Below are positions 45,722 through 55,285 of a stretch of 64,000 nucleotides of DNA, in pieces. The position numbers and the translations under genes are program-made. The DNA comes from Cryptomeria japonica (lineage: Eukaryota > Streptophyta > Pinopsida > Cupressales > Cupressaceae): contig NC_081413.1 of NCBI RefSeq assembly GCF_030272615.1, positions 560,978,445-561,042,444 on the forward strand. Direction: 5' to 3'. Every line of letters starts with the position of its first letter. Within the stretch, counting starts at the first letter, position 1. Below the pieces are notes generated by a model, which saw nothing but the letters and a program-made list of their open reading frames with translations, was not told the DNA's origin and did no database searches.

Positions 45722-46513
45722 CTAACTTCTGAGATACTCAAAAGTGTCCCTGGGCAGTGGCTTGGTGAAGATATCTGCTATTTGTTCCTTTATGCTAATA
45801 TACTCCAACACCACTTTCTTCTCTTGAACTTCTTCTCTAAGATAATGATATTTGATAGAGATGTTCTTTGTCTTAGAGTGCATAACAGGATTCTTTGAAA
45901 TGTTTATGGCACTAGTATTGTCACAGAATATAGTTACTAGCTTGGTAACTTTCTGATTTATACATTCCAACAGTTGTTTGATCAATGCTATACTGGTACA
46001 ATTCAATGCTATAGCAACATATTCAGCTTCTGTTGTTGACTATGAAACACATCCTTGTTTCTTGCTAAGCCAACTTACTAGTCTTTCTCCTAAAAAGAAA
46101 GCTCCTCCACTTGTGCTTTTTCTGTCATCAATGTTGCCTGCCCAATCAGCATCAGTATAAACTTTTAAATCAAAATAATTTCCTTTCTAATATACTAAGC
46201 CATAATCTTCAGTGCCTTTCAGGTATCTAAAAATTCTCTTGATTGTTGTCATTTGTGTTTCCTTGGGATCTATAGAAAATCTTGCAACTTTACCTACTGC
46301 ATGTGTTATATCTGGTCTATTGTGAACAACATATTGTAGCTTTCCAATCATAGATTGGTAAAGTGTCTCATCAATATATACAAATTCATCATTCTTTGAT
46401 AATTTACAATTGGTAGTCATAGGAGTACTTACTGATTTTGAATCCTCCATTCCAATTTTCTTCAAGATTTCATTTATGTACTTGGATTGGGTAATGAAAA
46501 TCTCATTTTTCAT
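45722..46513 (-). pseudogene. Copia-3 reverse transcriptase end and RNase H
   Basis: The frame 46513-46187 reads MKNEIFITQSKYINEILKKI, MIGKLQYVVHNRPDITHAVG and FRYLKGTEDYGLVY, the copia connection domain. It continues past 46187 with DDRKSTSGGAFFLGERLVSW and a TAG in place of a CAG codon in CVS(stop)STTEAEY, then 46006-45722 with IFCDNTSAINISKNPVMHSK and EYISIKEQIADIFTKPLPRD. RNase H removes the RNA strand of the RNA-DNA hybrid. The stops look like single C-to-T changes, so decay is recent. Confidence 0.82.
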
Positions 46514-46522
46514 TTGCAGTAT

Positions 46523-47731
46523 TTATAAACCTATTAAATACTTTATCTCACTGATTAATGACATCTCAAATTCTTTGCTCATTTCATTTCCAAAGTTTTT
46601 GCATAGAGAATCATTTCCACAAAATATAATGTCATCAACAAATATAGCTGAGATTAGTATTCCATTGTCTTCATCATTCTTCATGTACATATTGTTGTTT
46701 TCACTGGTTCTTATAAAACCAATCTTGATCAAATAAGAGTGCAATCTCTCATACCATGCTCTAGGTGCTTGTTTCAAACCATATAATACTTTGTTTAATT
46801 TACATACCTGATCATTATTCTTTCCTTCAACATATCCTTCAGGTTGTTCAATGAAAACTTCTTCTTCTAATATACCATTCAAAAATGCAGATTTGACATC
46901 CATTTGATATACCTTGAAATTCTTGTAAGCAGCATATGCCAACAATGTTCTTACTCCTTCAAGTCTTGCCACAACTGCAAAAGTCTCACCATAATCAATT
47001 CCTTCTTCTTGAGCATAACCTTTGCAAACTAGTATTTCTTTATTTCTAATGACCTCACCTTTTTCATATAGTTTGTTTCCAAAAATCCACTTTGTACTGA
47101 TTACATTTTTGTCCTTCGGTCTTGGGACTAGTGTCCATGTGTCATTCTTCTTGATTTGATCAATCTCTTCTGTCATAGCATTTATCCAATCTTCATTGTT
47201 AAATGCCTCTTTCACTATCCTCAGTTCAAATTTAGATATTAGACATGTGTTCTGTCTTAATTTGTTCCTTGTCATTACTGGATCATTCTTATCTCCTATA
47301 CTTTGACTTGATGCATGATTTCTTTTGACATACTTGGCTAATACAGGCTCGGTAGGCTCTGTATGATCTTCTTCATCACTCTGTAACTTGATATTCTCTT
47401 CATTTCCTTCAATAGTCTTCCTGGTAAGACTTGTCGGTTGAACATAGACAAATTCATCATAATCTTCTGGTTCCTTGGAATTTCCTTCATCATTTCTTTC
47501 TGCCAATTCATCAATTTTAACATTTGCACTTTCCACTATTTTGTTAGATGATTTGATCAGACATTTAAATGCTTTGCTTCTATAAGAATAACCTAGAAAT
47601 GTTCCTTCTTCACTTTTCTGATCAAACTTGCCATTTCTATCATCTTTGTGAAAATAGCATCTACTTCCAAAGATTTTAAAATAACTTACATCAGGTTTCT
47701 TATCATACAAGATTTCATATGGTGTCTTCAA
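46523..47731 (-). CDS. Copia-3 integrase C-terminal domain and reverse transcriptase
   Basis: A 402-codon open frame. Residues 1-75 are the integrase C-terminal domain (KTPYEILYDKKPDVSYFKIF, GTFLGYSYRSKAFK). A variable acidic linker follows. Reverse transcriptase occupies about 185-400: NDTWTLVPRPKDKNVI, VYQMDVKSAFLNGILEEEVF (motif A Asp), LNKVLYGLKQAPRAWYERLH, and AIFVDDIIFCGND (catalytic DD, FVDD form). A TAA ends it after YLIGL, where related elements continue with a Gln-containing phrase. The true protein would be part of a Gag-Pol polyprotein, so the listed Met start is arbitrary. The upstream integrase core is separated by one TAA at about 47746. Confidence 0.85.
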   Translation of the reverse strand: MKTPYEILYDKKPDVSYFKIFGSRCYFHKDDRNGKFDQKSEEGTFLGYSYRSKAFKCLIKSSNKIVESANVKIDELAERNDEGNSKEPEDYDEFVYVQPTSLTRKTIEGNEENIKLQSDEEDHTEPTEPVLAKYVKRNHASSQSIGDKNDPVMTRNKLRQNTCLISKFELRIVKEAFNNEDWINAMTEEIDQIKKNDTWTLVPRPKDKNVISTKWIFGNKLYEKGEVIRNKEILVCKGYAQEEGIDYGETFAVVARLEGVRTLLAYAAYKNFKVYQMDVKSAFLNGILEEEVFIEQPEGYVEGKNNDQVCKLNKVLYGLKQAPRAWYERLHSYLIKIGFIRTSENNNMYMKNDEDNGILISAIFVDDIIFCGNDSLCKNFGNEMSKEFEMSLISEIKYLIGL

Positions 47732-47746
47732 AGTTTCTTTCTTCAG

Positions 47747-48390
47747 TTATACTCGGTTCAGGGTGTAAACTGCTATGCTTATTGCTTCTCTCCAAAATAT
47801 TTGTGACACTTTCTTTTCAATCATCAGGGTTCTGGCACAATCCACAATAGATTTGTTTCTTCTCTTAGCAATTCCATTTTGTTGTGGAGTTCTCGGTGTA
47901 GAGACTTGTCTTTTTATACCATGATCATTGCAAAATAAATTAAACTCATCAGAGGTGAACTCTCCTCCTCTATCAGATCTAAGACATTTCAGTTGTCTTC
48001 TTGTTTCATTTTCAACTCTTTCCTTGTACCATTTAAACATTTGAAAAGCTTTTGATTTTTCTTTTAAAAACATTACTAACATCATCCTTGAGTAATCATC
48101 CACAAATAATATGAAAAATTTATCACCATAATAACTTTGAACTTTCATAGGACCACAAAGATCAGTGTGCACAAGATCTAAAATTCCCTTAGAAGTGTAG
48201 GACTTACTTGTAAAGATTGATCTTGTCATCTTACCCATTTGGCATCCTCGGCACATAGCATTCTTAAGTTTCTCAAGACTCGGTAGACCTCTTACTCGGT
48301 GCTTCATACTTATTTTGAACAGATTATCAAAATTTACATGAAAAAACTTTTTATGCCATAACTAGATATCATCTATCTTTGCATATAGAC
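47747..48390 (-). CDS. Copia-3 integrase core
   Basis: The open frame 48307-47747 contains the zinc-finger end CRGCQMGKMTR, ILDLVHTDLCGPMKV (first catalytic Asp), LFVDDYSRMMLVMFL, CLRSDRGGEFTSDEF (second Asp) and TPRTPQQNGIAKRRNKSI. There Lys-Arg replaces the usual AER/AEM, so the catalytic Glu position appears changed (GIAKRRN instead of GVAERRN). Upstream to 48390 the GAG-pre-integrase His block LWHKKFFHVNFDNL is present after a stop. The loss of Glu would inactivate strand transfer. Confidence 0.82.
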
Positions 48391-48392
48391 AC

Positions 48393-49352
48393 TTATTCAA
48401 GGTGAAATGTGTTACATTTTTTTGGTATCCCAGTAGCAGCTAACTTTCCATTCTTGTCATGAACTTTGGCAATTCCTTTCTGAAATTCTATTTGGTAACC
48501 TGTGTTGTTTAGCTGTGCTACACTCAACAAATTGTATTTCAAACCTTCAACCCAATAAACATCATTGCATTTTTCATTGTCAAGAAGTGTTATAGATTCT
48601 TTACCTCTTACTGGACATGGTGCATCATTACCAAATCTTACATAGCCTCCATCATAATCTTCTAATATAACAAACTTGTGTTTATCACTTGTCATGTGAT
48701 GTGAGCATCCACTATCTATGATCCGAGAATAATTTTTACTTATTTGAGATAGTAGGGATTTTTCTTTATACCTTTCTTCATTTGATCCATCTTTGATAGC
48801 GACATAAACAACTTCCTCTATATCAGTTTCATCTAATTTATCATCATTAGATTCCTCATCAGCTATTAGGCATGTCTTCTTTTCTCTTCTGCTGAAATCT
48901 TGGTGTCCTCTGTAATGATTATCTTTCTGTCTGTCATCTCGATAATCTCTCTTTTCACTAGATTCTCTGTCAGGACAGTTTGAGGCCATATGTCCTATCT
49001 TATCACAATTGAAACATTTCAAAGGTAGTTTTCCTCTATACTTACCTTTGCCTCTCGGTAACCTTCTGGCTAATAGTGCTTCAAACTCTTCTTGTTTTCT
49101 GATTTCATCATATAGCTTGTGTACTTTTTCCATGTTCTTGCAAAATATCTCACTTGCTCCACTATGATCCTCTTCAGTGTACTTACTCATTCTATCATTG
49201 TAATCATCAGATTCATCAATATGAAAAGAACTAAAAGTAGATTCTACTTTATTTACCAATGACCCACTGTTATCAAAATTACTTAACTCAAATGCATGTA
49301 GCTTAACAATAGTAGCATCTAAAGAAACTGGCATATTGGGTACAAACCTCAA
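48393..49352 (-). CDS. Copia-3 gag C-terminus, zinc knuckle and protease
   Basis: A 319-codon frame. Residues about 1-110 are the gag C-terminal part with an EEFEALLARRLPRGKGKYRG linker. At about 112-126 lies an intact knuckle CFNCDKIGHMASNC, then a basic Arg/Asp-rich stretch, and the protease active site IIDSGCSHHMTSDKHKF (Asp-Ser-Gly intact) near residue 214. GAG-pre-integrase phrases VYWVEGLKYNLLSVAQL and YQIEFQKGIAKV follow. It is in frame with the upstream gag across one TGA (CGA to TGA likely) at about 49371. The frame ends at a TAA with a probable frameshift to the integrase. Confidence 0.85.
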   Translation of the reverse strand: MRFVPNMPVSLDATIVKLHAFELSNFDNSGSLVNKVESTFSSFHIDESDDYNDRMSKYTEEDHSGASEIFCKNMEKVHKLYDEIRKQEEFEALLARRLPRGKGKYRGKLPLKCFNCDKIGHMASNCPDRESSEKRDYRDDRQKDNHYRGHQDFSRREKKTCLIADEESNDDKLDETDIEEVVYVAIKDGSNEERYKEKSLLSQISKNYSRIIDSGCSHHMTSDKHKFVILEDYDGGYVRFGNDAPCPVRGKESITLLDNEKCNDVYWVEGLKYNLLSVAQLNNTGYQIEFQKGIAKVHDKNGKLAATGIPKKCNTFHLE

Positions 49353-49370
49353 TTCATTGATTGTAGAGAC

Positions 49371-49866
49371 TCAGATTGCATAAGCTGGTAGAAGGGTTCT
49401 TAAAAACTTACTTGTTATATCCTTTTCTTCAATATTTCCACCTGCTCCTTTGATTTGATTGACAATCTCTTTTAACCTTGTACTGTACTGGGTTATGTTC
49501 TCACCTTCATTCATCCTCATAGATTCAAGTTGTCCTCTTAGACTATCCACTTTTTCTCTTTGAACATGTTCATCTCCACCATACATAGATATGAGCTTAT
49601 CCCACATTGCCTTTGCATCATTGCAGCCTTCTAAATCATTAAACTCTAAGTCGGTCAATGTAGATGTTATTTCAATCATTTTTTGGATATGTTCTTGCTT
49701 TGCCTTTATCTCTTCCATTGTCAATGGATAGGTGCTTGGTGTAATGAAATCATTCTCTAGATAATATACAACATATTTTTCAACTCTTGATAGGAGTACC
49801 TTCATCCTTTTCTGCCATGTAGAGAAACTTGACTTGTTCAACTTTGATGCATCCCTTTTGTACATC
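49371..49866 (-). CDS. Copia-3 gag, N-terminal UBN2-type domain
   Basis: From the ATG at 49865-49863 (minus strand, MYKRDASKLNKSSFSTWQ) the frame encodes a copia gag: FSTWQKRMKVLLSRVEKY, CNDAKAMWDKLISMYGGDEH (the W-xxL-xxxY hallmark), VDSLRGQLESMRMNEGEN and YSTRLKEIVNQIKGAG. An open frame runs further upstream, but only because the gypsy LTR happens to stay open there. The nested element ends immediately before this ATG, separated only by the target duplication CTTTG. The gag is thus intact but cut off from its own LTR promoter by 12.8 kb. Confidence 0.83.
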
Positions 49867-49870
49867 TTTG
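49866..49870. repeat. Target-site duplication CTTTG (left)
   Basis: CTTTG directly precedes the left LTR of the gypsy element. The same five bases follow its right LTR at 62695-62699. Confidence 0.85.
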
Positions 49871-51531
49871 TGTGTAGGGGAAAAAGCGAGACTAGGCCAA
49901 TGTACCTTAATCCTACTTTTTGACACACATTGCGGAATACGAAAGAGCCTAGAGATATCGCACAATTGGCTACTTCTTTTGGTGAAAGAGAGAGCCATGG
50001 GATATCTATTAGGATTTCTATTCCCTTGTTGAAATTGAAAGCTAAAATGATACAAGTTCAAACCCTAACCTCAAAATGTAAGTATGAACTAGTAACAAAT
50101 TTGCAGAATTAAGATTAAACAATGAACAGCTGTAAATGTAAGGATAAAATAAGAATGCAGATATGTACCCGGAGTCGAAATTAGACTGAAAATGTTCGGG
50201 ACGGGGGCGCGGGCGCCACTGTCCTGAAAACTGCACCGGAAACCACTGTTCTGCACCCTGAAGCACTGTCTGAAAGTTGCCAGAAAGCTGTCTGTCCGGA
50301 GGACCAGGGCGCCCAGCGCCTCTATCCCAGGGACCAAGGCACCCAGCGCCCTTGTCCTGGCAGGACTAGGGCACCCAGCGCCCCTGTCCCAGTCTTCTGA
50401 GCTGCAATTGCACACAGAGCTCTGTCTCAGTCTCCTCTTTCCGAATCTGTGTCCCGCGGCGTCGTCCGAATCCCGAAACCTGCAATAATATCTGAAAAGG
50501 GGGAAGGGCGGCTATATAGGGTTTTGCCTTAGTCAAACCCCCACTTCGGTGATTTCCACCTCCACGAATAGCCAAGTTGTTTTGTAAAATGTATTGTGTG
50601 TGCAGACCTAGTGTGTGTGGAAGGTCCAAAATGCAAGAAAGCAAACTAGAGCAACCTAGAAAGTAAACCCTAATTGCTTGTAAAGGATAATGCAAATGCT
50701 CTAAATCAAGATGCAATGTGATCTAAAGCATGAATAAATGATATATCAAAGCTTACGCAAGGACATGAAAACAATATGAAATCATACCCAACCCTCAAGG
50801 GAGGAGTACAAGCCAATCTTCAGTCGGTAATCTCCTATTGTTCTTCAATGCCTTCCAAGCCCTAAATGGATGAATGAATGAATTGGATAGATGCTTGATA
50901 GAATGATGTTGAATGTTGTTGAAGTCTTCAAAGATCTGCTCTTTCGCTGCATATGAAGTCCCTGGAAACCAAAAATTGGATCCTTTCAAATGAGGAAAGA
51001 GAGCTTTTATGTATGAAACCCTAGGTCATAAATTTGCATTTTGGCCGACCTAGAAATTGAATATCCCACCAATTTCTTGGGGTTAAGCTTTATTTTATGA
51101 TTGGATCGTGCTCCCAAAATTTCGGGAAAAATGTCTGGGACCATGTTGCACGGGCGCCATGGTCCCGACAACTTTTCACCAAATTTTCAGGGCCATCGGA
51201 TATGATGATTTTAGAGAGAATCCCAAAGTTACAGGTGATTTCGAGATGTTTAGACCCCGAAACCAAGCCCCCAAGTTCGAAAATAGGACTTAATTAGGGT
51301 TTTTGATTAAGTGGTGTGTTGGAGGAATAAAATGCGAAGGGTGCGCTTTAGTGAAAGGGCCCAACTTTATGATGTAGAGAATGATGAAATAAGACCTTAG
51401 ACCTAATTAATTTGATTAATTAAGTACTTAAGGAGAAATGCAATGCAGAATGCAAAATGCACTAAGGTGGGTGCTAAACTAGGTGTGAAATTGTACCACC
51501 CTAGCGAGTGCGTACAATTTACGATGCTACA
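49871..51531 (-). repeat. 3' LTR of the gypsy element (1661 bp)
   Basis: On the plus strand it starts TGTGTAGGGGAAAAAGCGAG and ends GGTACCACCC-like sequence closing with GATGCTACA. On the minus strand it begins TGTAGCATC after a polypurine tract and ends CCCCTACACA. It contains a GC-rich minisatellite at about 50296-50395. Confidence 0.92.
50296..50395. repeat. GC-rich minisatellite within the LTR (three roughly 30 bp units)
   Basis: Units of the form GGACCAGGGCGCCCAGCGCC followed by a short TGTCC(C/T) spacer occur three times; the same array is at about 61459-61558 in the other LTR. Two single copies of a GGGCGCCA...GTCC phrase lie at about 50208 and 51149. Confidence 0.75.
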
Positions 51532-51546
51532 TTTAGCCCCCACTTT
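51532..51546 (-). promoter_or_regulatory. Polypurine tract of the gypsy element
   Basis: AAAGTGGGGGCTAAA on the minus strand lies directly before the 3' LTR. Confidence 0.75.
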
Positions 51547-52111
51547 AGCGGTCATATGAGCACTACGTGCATATGCAAGCTAAAGTACAGAAAAGTAAAC
51601 ATTATTTGAAAAAGGATATATCCATAAGTCGTCGGACGAAGCCCCCAGCGATATCTGCAGTACACAGTTAGGAACCGCACCCTACAAAACAAACGTTAGA
51701 TCACAAAATCACCTAATTCTTACTAGGGAAAGTGATGAAATTTGTGAGTAGCTATATGCCCCCCCTGTTTCGACTTGCTTATTTAGGGAGGTGAAACAGG
51801 GTAGCATGTTTACTTGCGACAAATTATGTAGTATAGTGTTGATGAGGGGTGTTCACTAAATAGGCTTCATCAGAGCACTTTTTGGAACATCCTGAGAGTA
51901 GGAGAAGGAAAATATGATTCCAACGCAACAAACGGCTCAAAAATCGCATCTCCCAAACTCAAGTTATGATAAAATGAATGATAGAAGGAAAATTAGGGTT
52001 TCAAGAAGTAAGAATAACAAACGAGAGTATATACCTCGAAAGTGACACTTGTATTCATCACTTTGTCAATTTCAGGATACTATTCAGTGCAGCGGAGCCC
52101 ACCTAGTCATC
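51547..52111. other. Region between polypurine tract and antisense gene
   Basis: No coding content recognised. It would hold the promoter and leader of the plus-strand gene. A possible acceptor TTTCAG at about 52074 suggests an earlier non-coding exon. Confidence 0.35.
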
Positions 52112-53675
52112 ATGCCTTCACGACTACTGGAGCGCCCCACGAGGATTGAGATCCTGCGCCAGGCCGTGATCGACGACAAGCCACTGGATGAGGTGAGTTG
52201 ACTGAACGTTTGACTTTTGATTTCTCGCATGTTTGACTTTTTCGTGATCGAATGCGGACCTTGAACGCTGACCAGGGCCCACCTAGGGTGCCCTGGTCCC
52301 TGAGGGGCGCCCTGGTCCCCCCAGGGCGCCATGGTCCCCCTCGGGGCGCAATGGTCCCCAATCAGGGCTCGGCGAGGGTTTACAAGGTGAGCATTTAGTG
52401 TGTGATATTGTGCATTTGCGATTTCAATGATTGAGTACTGATTATGGTCATGTTTTCATGTTGCAGGGTCTCCCATATATGAGAGAGCATACAGTGGGAC
52501 ATATTCTTCGCACTTTGCGAGATCAGATTCCACGGCTGACTCAGGCAGAGAGGGACACCTTATCGGTAGTAGGATTTTGGTACATGATTCTTATGCCGGC
52601 CATTCGATTTCATCCTGCGATGCTGATGGCACTGATGGAGAGATGGGATCCTGACACCTGTACCTTTCATCTTCTGGTAGGAGAGCTGACAGTCACACTT
52701 GAGGATGTGTACCGTATACTGCGTCTTCCTATCAGAGGAGCGACAGTCACATATGCGACTGATCGGGTAGCAGCGGATCATCAGAGGGAGCAGCTGTATT
52801 GCATAGGGAGAGTCATGCCGAGCGAGACGAGAGGTCGTATCATGGTCAGCTGGCTCTTACATCCTACAGGGGAGATACCACTTCTGAGACGCCTCATGAT
52901 AGCCATCATAGCACTAGCCATCTACCCTAATGGGCGAGGGACGCACATGCATGGGGGCCTCACATGGTGTATCAGAGCGATGGAGAGACACAGGAGAGTG
53001 TATGCGTGGGGTCAGAGTATGCTTGCACATCTCTATCACGACCTTGAGGAGTATGTATTCGGACAGGGTTGTAGTTTGATGACATGCACACTTCTGCAGG
53101 TGTGGATCTTAGAGCACTTCACATGCACCAGGCCCATCGGCTATCCACTGAGTATAGCGAGCGAGCGACCTAGGGTGTTCGCCTATCCACTGACCAGCGA
53201 GTGGAGATTTGGAGATTTGTTGTATTGGAGAGTGACTATTGATAGACTGATAGCCGAGGTGACAGTGTGGAGACCTTACCTACGGATGCACAGATGGGAT
53301 GGTATGGAGAGACAGTTAGCATGTCTACAGAGGAACCGCCTACTGCGAGGACGATATGCACACACCATAGTCCCTTTCTACTTTGACCGAGTACGGAGGC
53401 AGTTCAGACTAGAGCAGTGTGTTCCAGCCGATGTGCCCATCTATACTCGAAACTCACGGGTCCTTCCCAGACATAGAGCAGTAGCGAGACCGACGGTGGA
53501 TGATATCGAGACGACAGACTTAGAGGGATCAGATCAGGATGTAGTCACTGACTATTCTGCAGAGCCTGGAGCACAGCGTAGATATGTTTCATGGTTCATG
53601 AGATCATATCCAGGTCCTATCTTTCCACCAGATCATTCGATAGGCTATCCAGGCCCATGGAGACATGGAGACTGA
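52112..53675 (+). CDS. Plant mobile domain (MAIN/MAIL1-like) protein, antisense to the gypsy pol
   Basis: Predicted exon 1, 52112-52192 (27 codons, MPSRLLERPTRIEILRQAVI...), ends at a strong donor GAG|GTGAGT. The acceptor TTGCAG at 52466 leads in the same phase to exon 2, open from 52467 to the TGA at 53673. Exon 2 shows the plant mobile domain: LTQAERDTLSVVGFWYMILM, then MALMERWDPDTCTFHLLVGE and LTVTLEDVYRILRLPI, matching the family pattern LVERWRPETHTFHLPxGExTxTLxDVxxLLGLP. Further conserved-looking parts are LLHPTGEIPLLRRLMIAI and LLQVWILEHF. Host members (MAIN, MAIL1) act in the nucleus in silencing and gene expression; retrotransposon-linked members exist. The role here is unknown. The body composition is GC-richer than the rest of the element. 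The TGA may be a CGA change, as the same frame continues to 54089. Confidence 0.82.
52193..52466 (+). other. Predicted intron 1 of the antisense plant-mobile-domain gene (274 bp)
   Basis: GTGAGT donor and TTGCAG acceptor, phase 0. It separates two open frames that join in phase. It contains a GC-rich minisatellite (52268-52362). Confidence 0.65.
52268..52362. repeat. GC-rich minisatellite in the intron, four roughly 19-20 bp units
   Basis: Four consecutive phrases of the type GGGCGCC(C/A)TGGTCCCC. The core GGGCGCCCTGGTCC is the reverse complement of GGACCAGGGCGCCC in the LTR minisatellite. Confidence 0.75.
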
Positions 53676-54108
53676 GACGAGGACGAGGGATCCAGGTCAG
53701 AGGAGCCAGATGAGGGAGAGGGTCATGAGGAGATGGGAGATCCTGATCCACCTACAGGAGATCAGCCCAGTGACGAGGAGGAGGAGGAGGATGCAGATAG
53801 AGAGGAGGACGAGGAGGATGCAGGTGATGATGCGGATGAGGATGAGGATGACGAGGAGGATGACGAGGAGGATGATAGAGATGATGAGGAGTCGGATGCA
53901 GCTCCCCACCACTCGGGAGATGATACCATAGCCCTGGATCCACCTCTTATTCCTCAACAGGGGGAACAAGAGGCGATACGGAGACCTGTCACCAGCACCG
54001 TCCAGCCTACACCCATCATGGAGAGAGTATTCGAGCGAGGGGAGCCTAGCAGTTCGCAGTCACAGATGCTACCATATCATGATCCCTACTAGCGCGAGGG
54101 AGATCCAG

Positions 54109-54188
54109 GTATAGTAGGTTTATATTGATTGATTAATGCTTTGATGATATAGAATGGTACTAACAAAAAATCTTTTCTACTGCCACAG
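54109..54188 (+). other. Predicted intron 2 of the antisense gene (80 bp)
   Basis: Donor CAG|GTATAG, pyrimidine-rich end CTTTTCTACTGCCACAG, phase 1. AT-rich compared with both flanks. Confidence 0.5.
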
Positions 54189-54355
54189 CTAATGTGCAGG
54201 AATGGCATTCCTTGATTCAGCAGGCCATGACAGACATCTCCATGATAGCACAGATCCCTAGTTCCTCACAGATTACGTACAGGTCTCAGGGGAACGCAGG
54301 TCGGCATGAGGATTTGTTTTTTCCATTCCGATTACAGGTAGATATATGGAGGGAG

Positions 54356-54481
54356 AGAGAGAGAGTCCTATCAGAGGACCTCCAGCAGGCACGGCAGAGG
54401 GAGAGAGTCCTATCAGAGGATCTCCATTAGGCGCGGCAGAGAGAGAGAGTCCTATCAGAGGACCTCCAGCAAGTGCGGCGA
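54356..54481 (+). repeat. Three tandem 42 bp units encoding RERVLSEDLQQARQ-type coiled coil
   Basis: The units start at 54356, 54398 and 54440 and differ at a few positions. The second carries the TAG at 54428-54430. Confidence 0.85.
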
Positions 54482-54650
54482 GATCTAGTAGCGGCCCAGA
54501 CCGAGGCTACCACCTATCGTGCGATCCTTATGGATAGGGATTGTAGGAGTTCCTCTCGAAGTCACTCATGATCTGTATCGCGTTACACACCCATGGGTCC
54601 ACCTCCACGGCCAGATCAGGAGGGAGCATCCAGTTGACACTCTCCAGCCA

Positions 54651-55285
54651 CTAGCCCTAGGGATAGGAGATGATTGTATGATGTAGGAGAGAGGTCACAT
54701 TTTGGATATATAGTGACCTATGTTTGTACATGATTCACACATATATATGTATATATACATGCTTCTCGTTTTGTCTCAAATGTGTTATCTTTTAATGCCT
54801 AAAACAATGTATATTTTGTTTTGATTAAATCTAATACATTTGGTAAATGTACATGTATGTTCAGAATTTAATTTCTATGTGATTGATTTCTCAATGCTCC
54901 ATGATTAAATTGATACATGTGTGACTTAATTAAAATACTTAATCAAGTACTACATTGATGATAGGGAAGAAATATGCATTAAGTCTAAGAATCATATAAC
55001 TAATGTGATTTAATTTTGAACTTAAACACAACATGATACGATTCTACTTAACACATAAAGACACTGTATAATATGCTAGTATAATGAAAATGTAAACCTT
55101 CTACAATTTACATTAATGAATTCAAGACAAACTATAAAGTAAGAAGAAATGCTTGTCAGGAACGAAGCAATATAGATCAAACATTATAACATTTAATTCT
55201 ATATTGCTTTAATTAAGAAACACTAACATATTATCCAATATTGAAGATTTGAAAAGAAGATAGATAAGAAATGAAGAATTTAAAC
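54651..55285. other. AT-rich spacer between the convergent antisense gene and pol
   Basis: No coding content. It includes a TATATATGTATATATACAT palindrome-like stretch near 54740 and would hold the 3' ends of both transcripts. Confidence 0.45.

Larger units (their letters stand above)
53676..54650 (+). pseudogene. C-terminal tail of the plant-mobile-domain gene: acidic region and coiled coil
   Basis: After the TGA at 53673 the same frame stays open to the TAG at 54090 and encodes a very acidic stretch (long runs of Glu/Asp, 53775-53890), then a Pro/Ser/Gln-rich part. A possible donor CAG|GTATAG at 54109 and acceptor CCACAG at 54188 join in phase to a third exon (54189 onward: VQEWHSLIQQAMTDIS...) with a coiled coil built from three 14-residue repeats and an Arg/Ser/Pro-rich end near 54640. 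TAG at 54428 and TGA near 54570 interrupt it; both can be C-to-T changes of CAG and CGA. An acidic linker plus C-terminal coiled coil would suit a chromatin or complex-forming protein, but this is inference. Confidence 0.6.

Noticed and set aside
49867-49928. Extended N-terminus (21 codons) of the copia-3 gag frame
   Set aside because: This part is gypsy LTR sequence that happens to be open; the natural start is the ATG at 49865.
50042-50716. Several overlapping minus-strand open frames inside the gypsy LTR (also 61252-61879)
   Set aside because: They lie wholly within the LTR, start and stop arbitrarily, and are repeated in the other LTR; no protein features are seen.
53697-53969. Minus-strand open frames rich in Ile/Leu or His/Pro opposite the acidic region
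   Set aside because: They are mirror readings of the Glu/Asp-coding low-complexity run on the plus strand.
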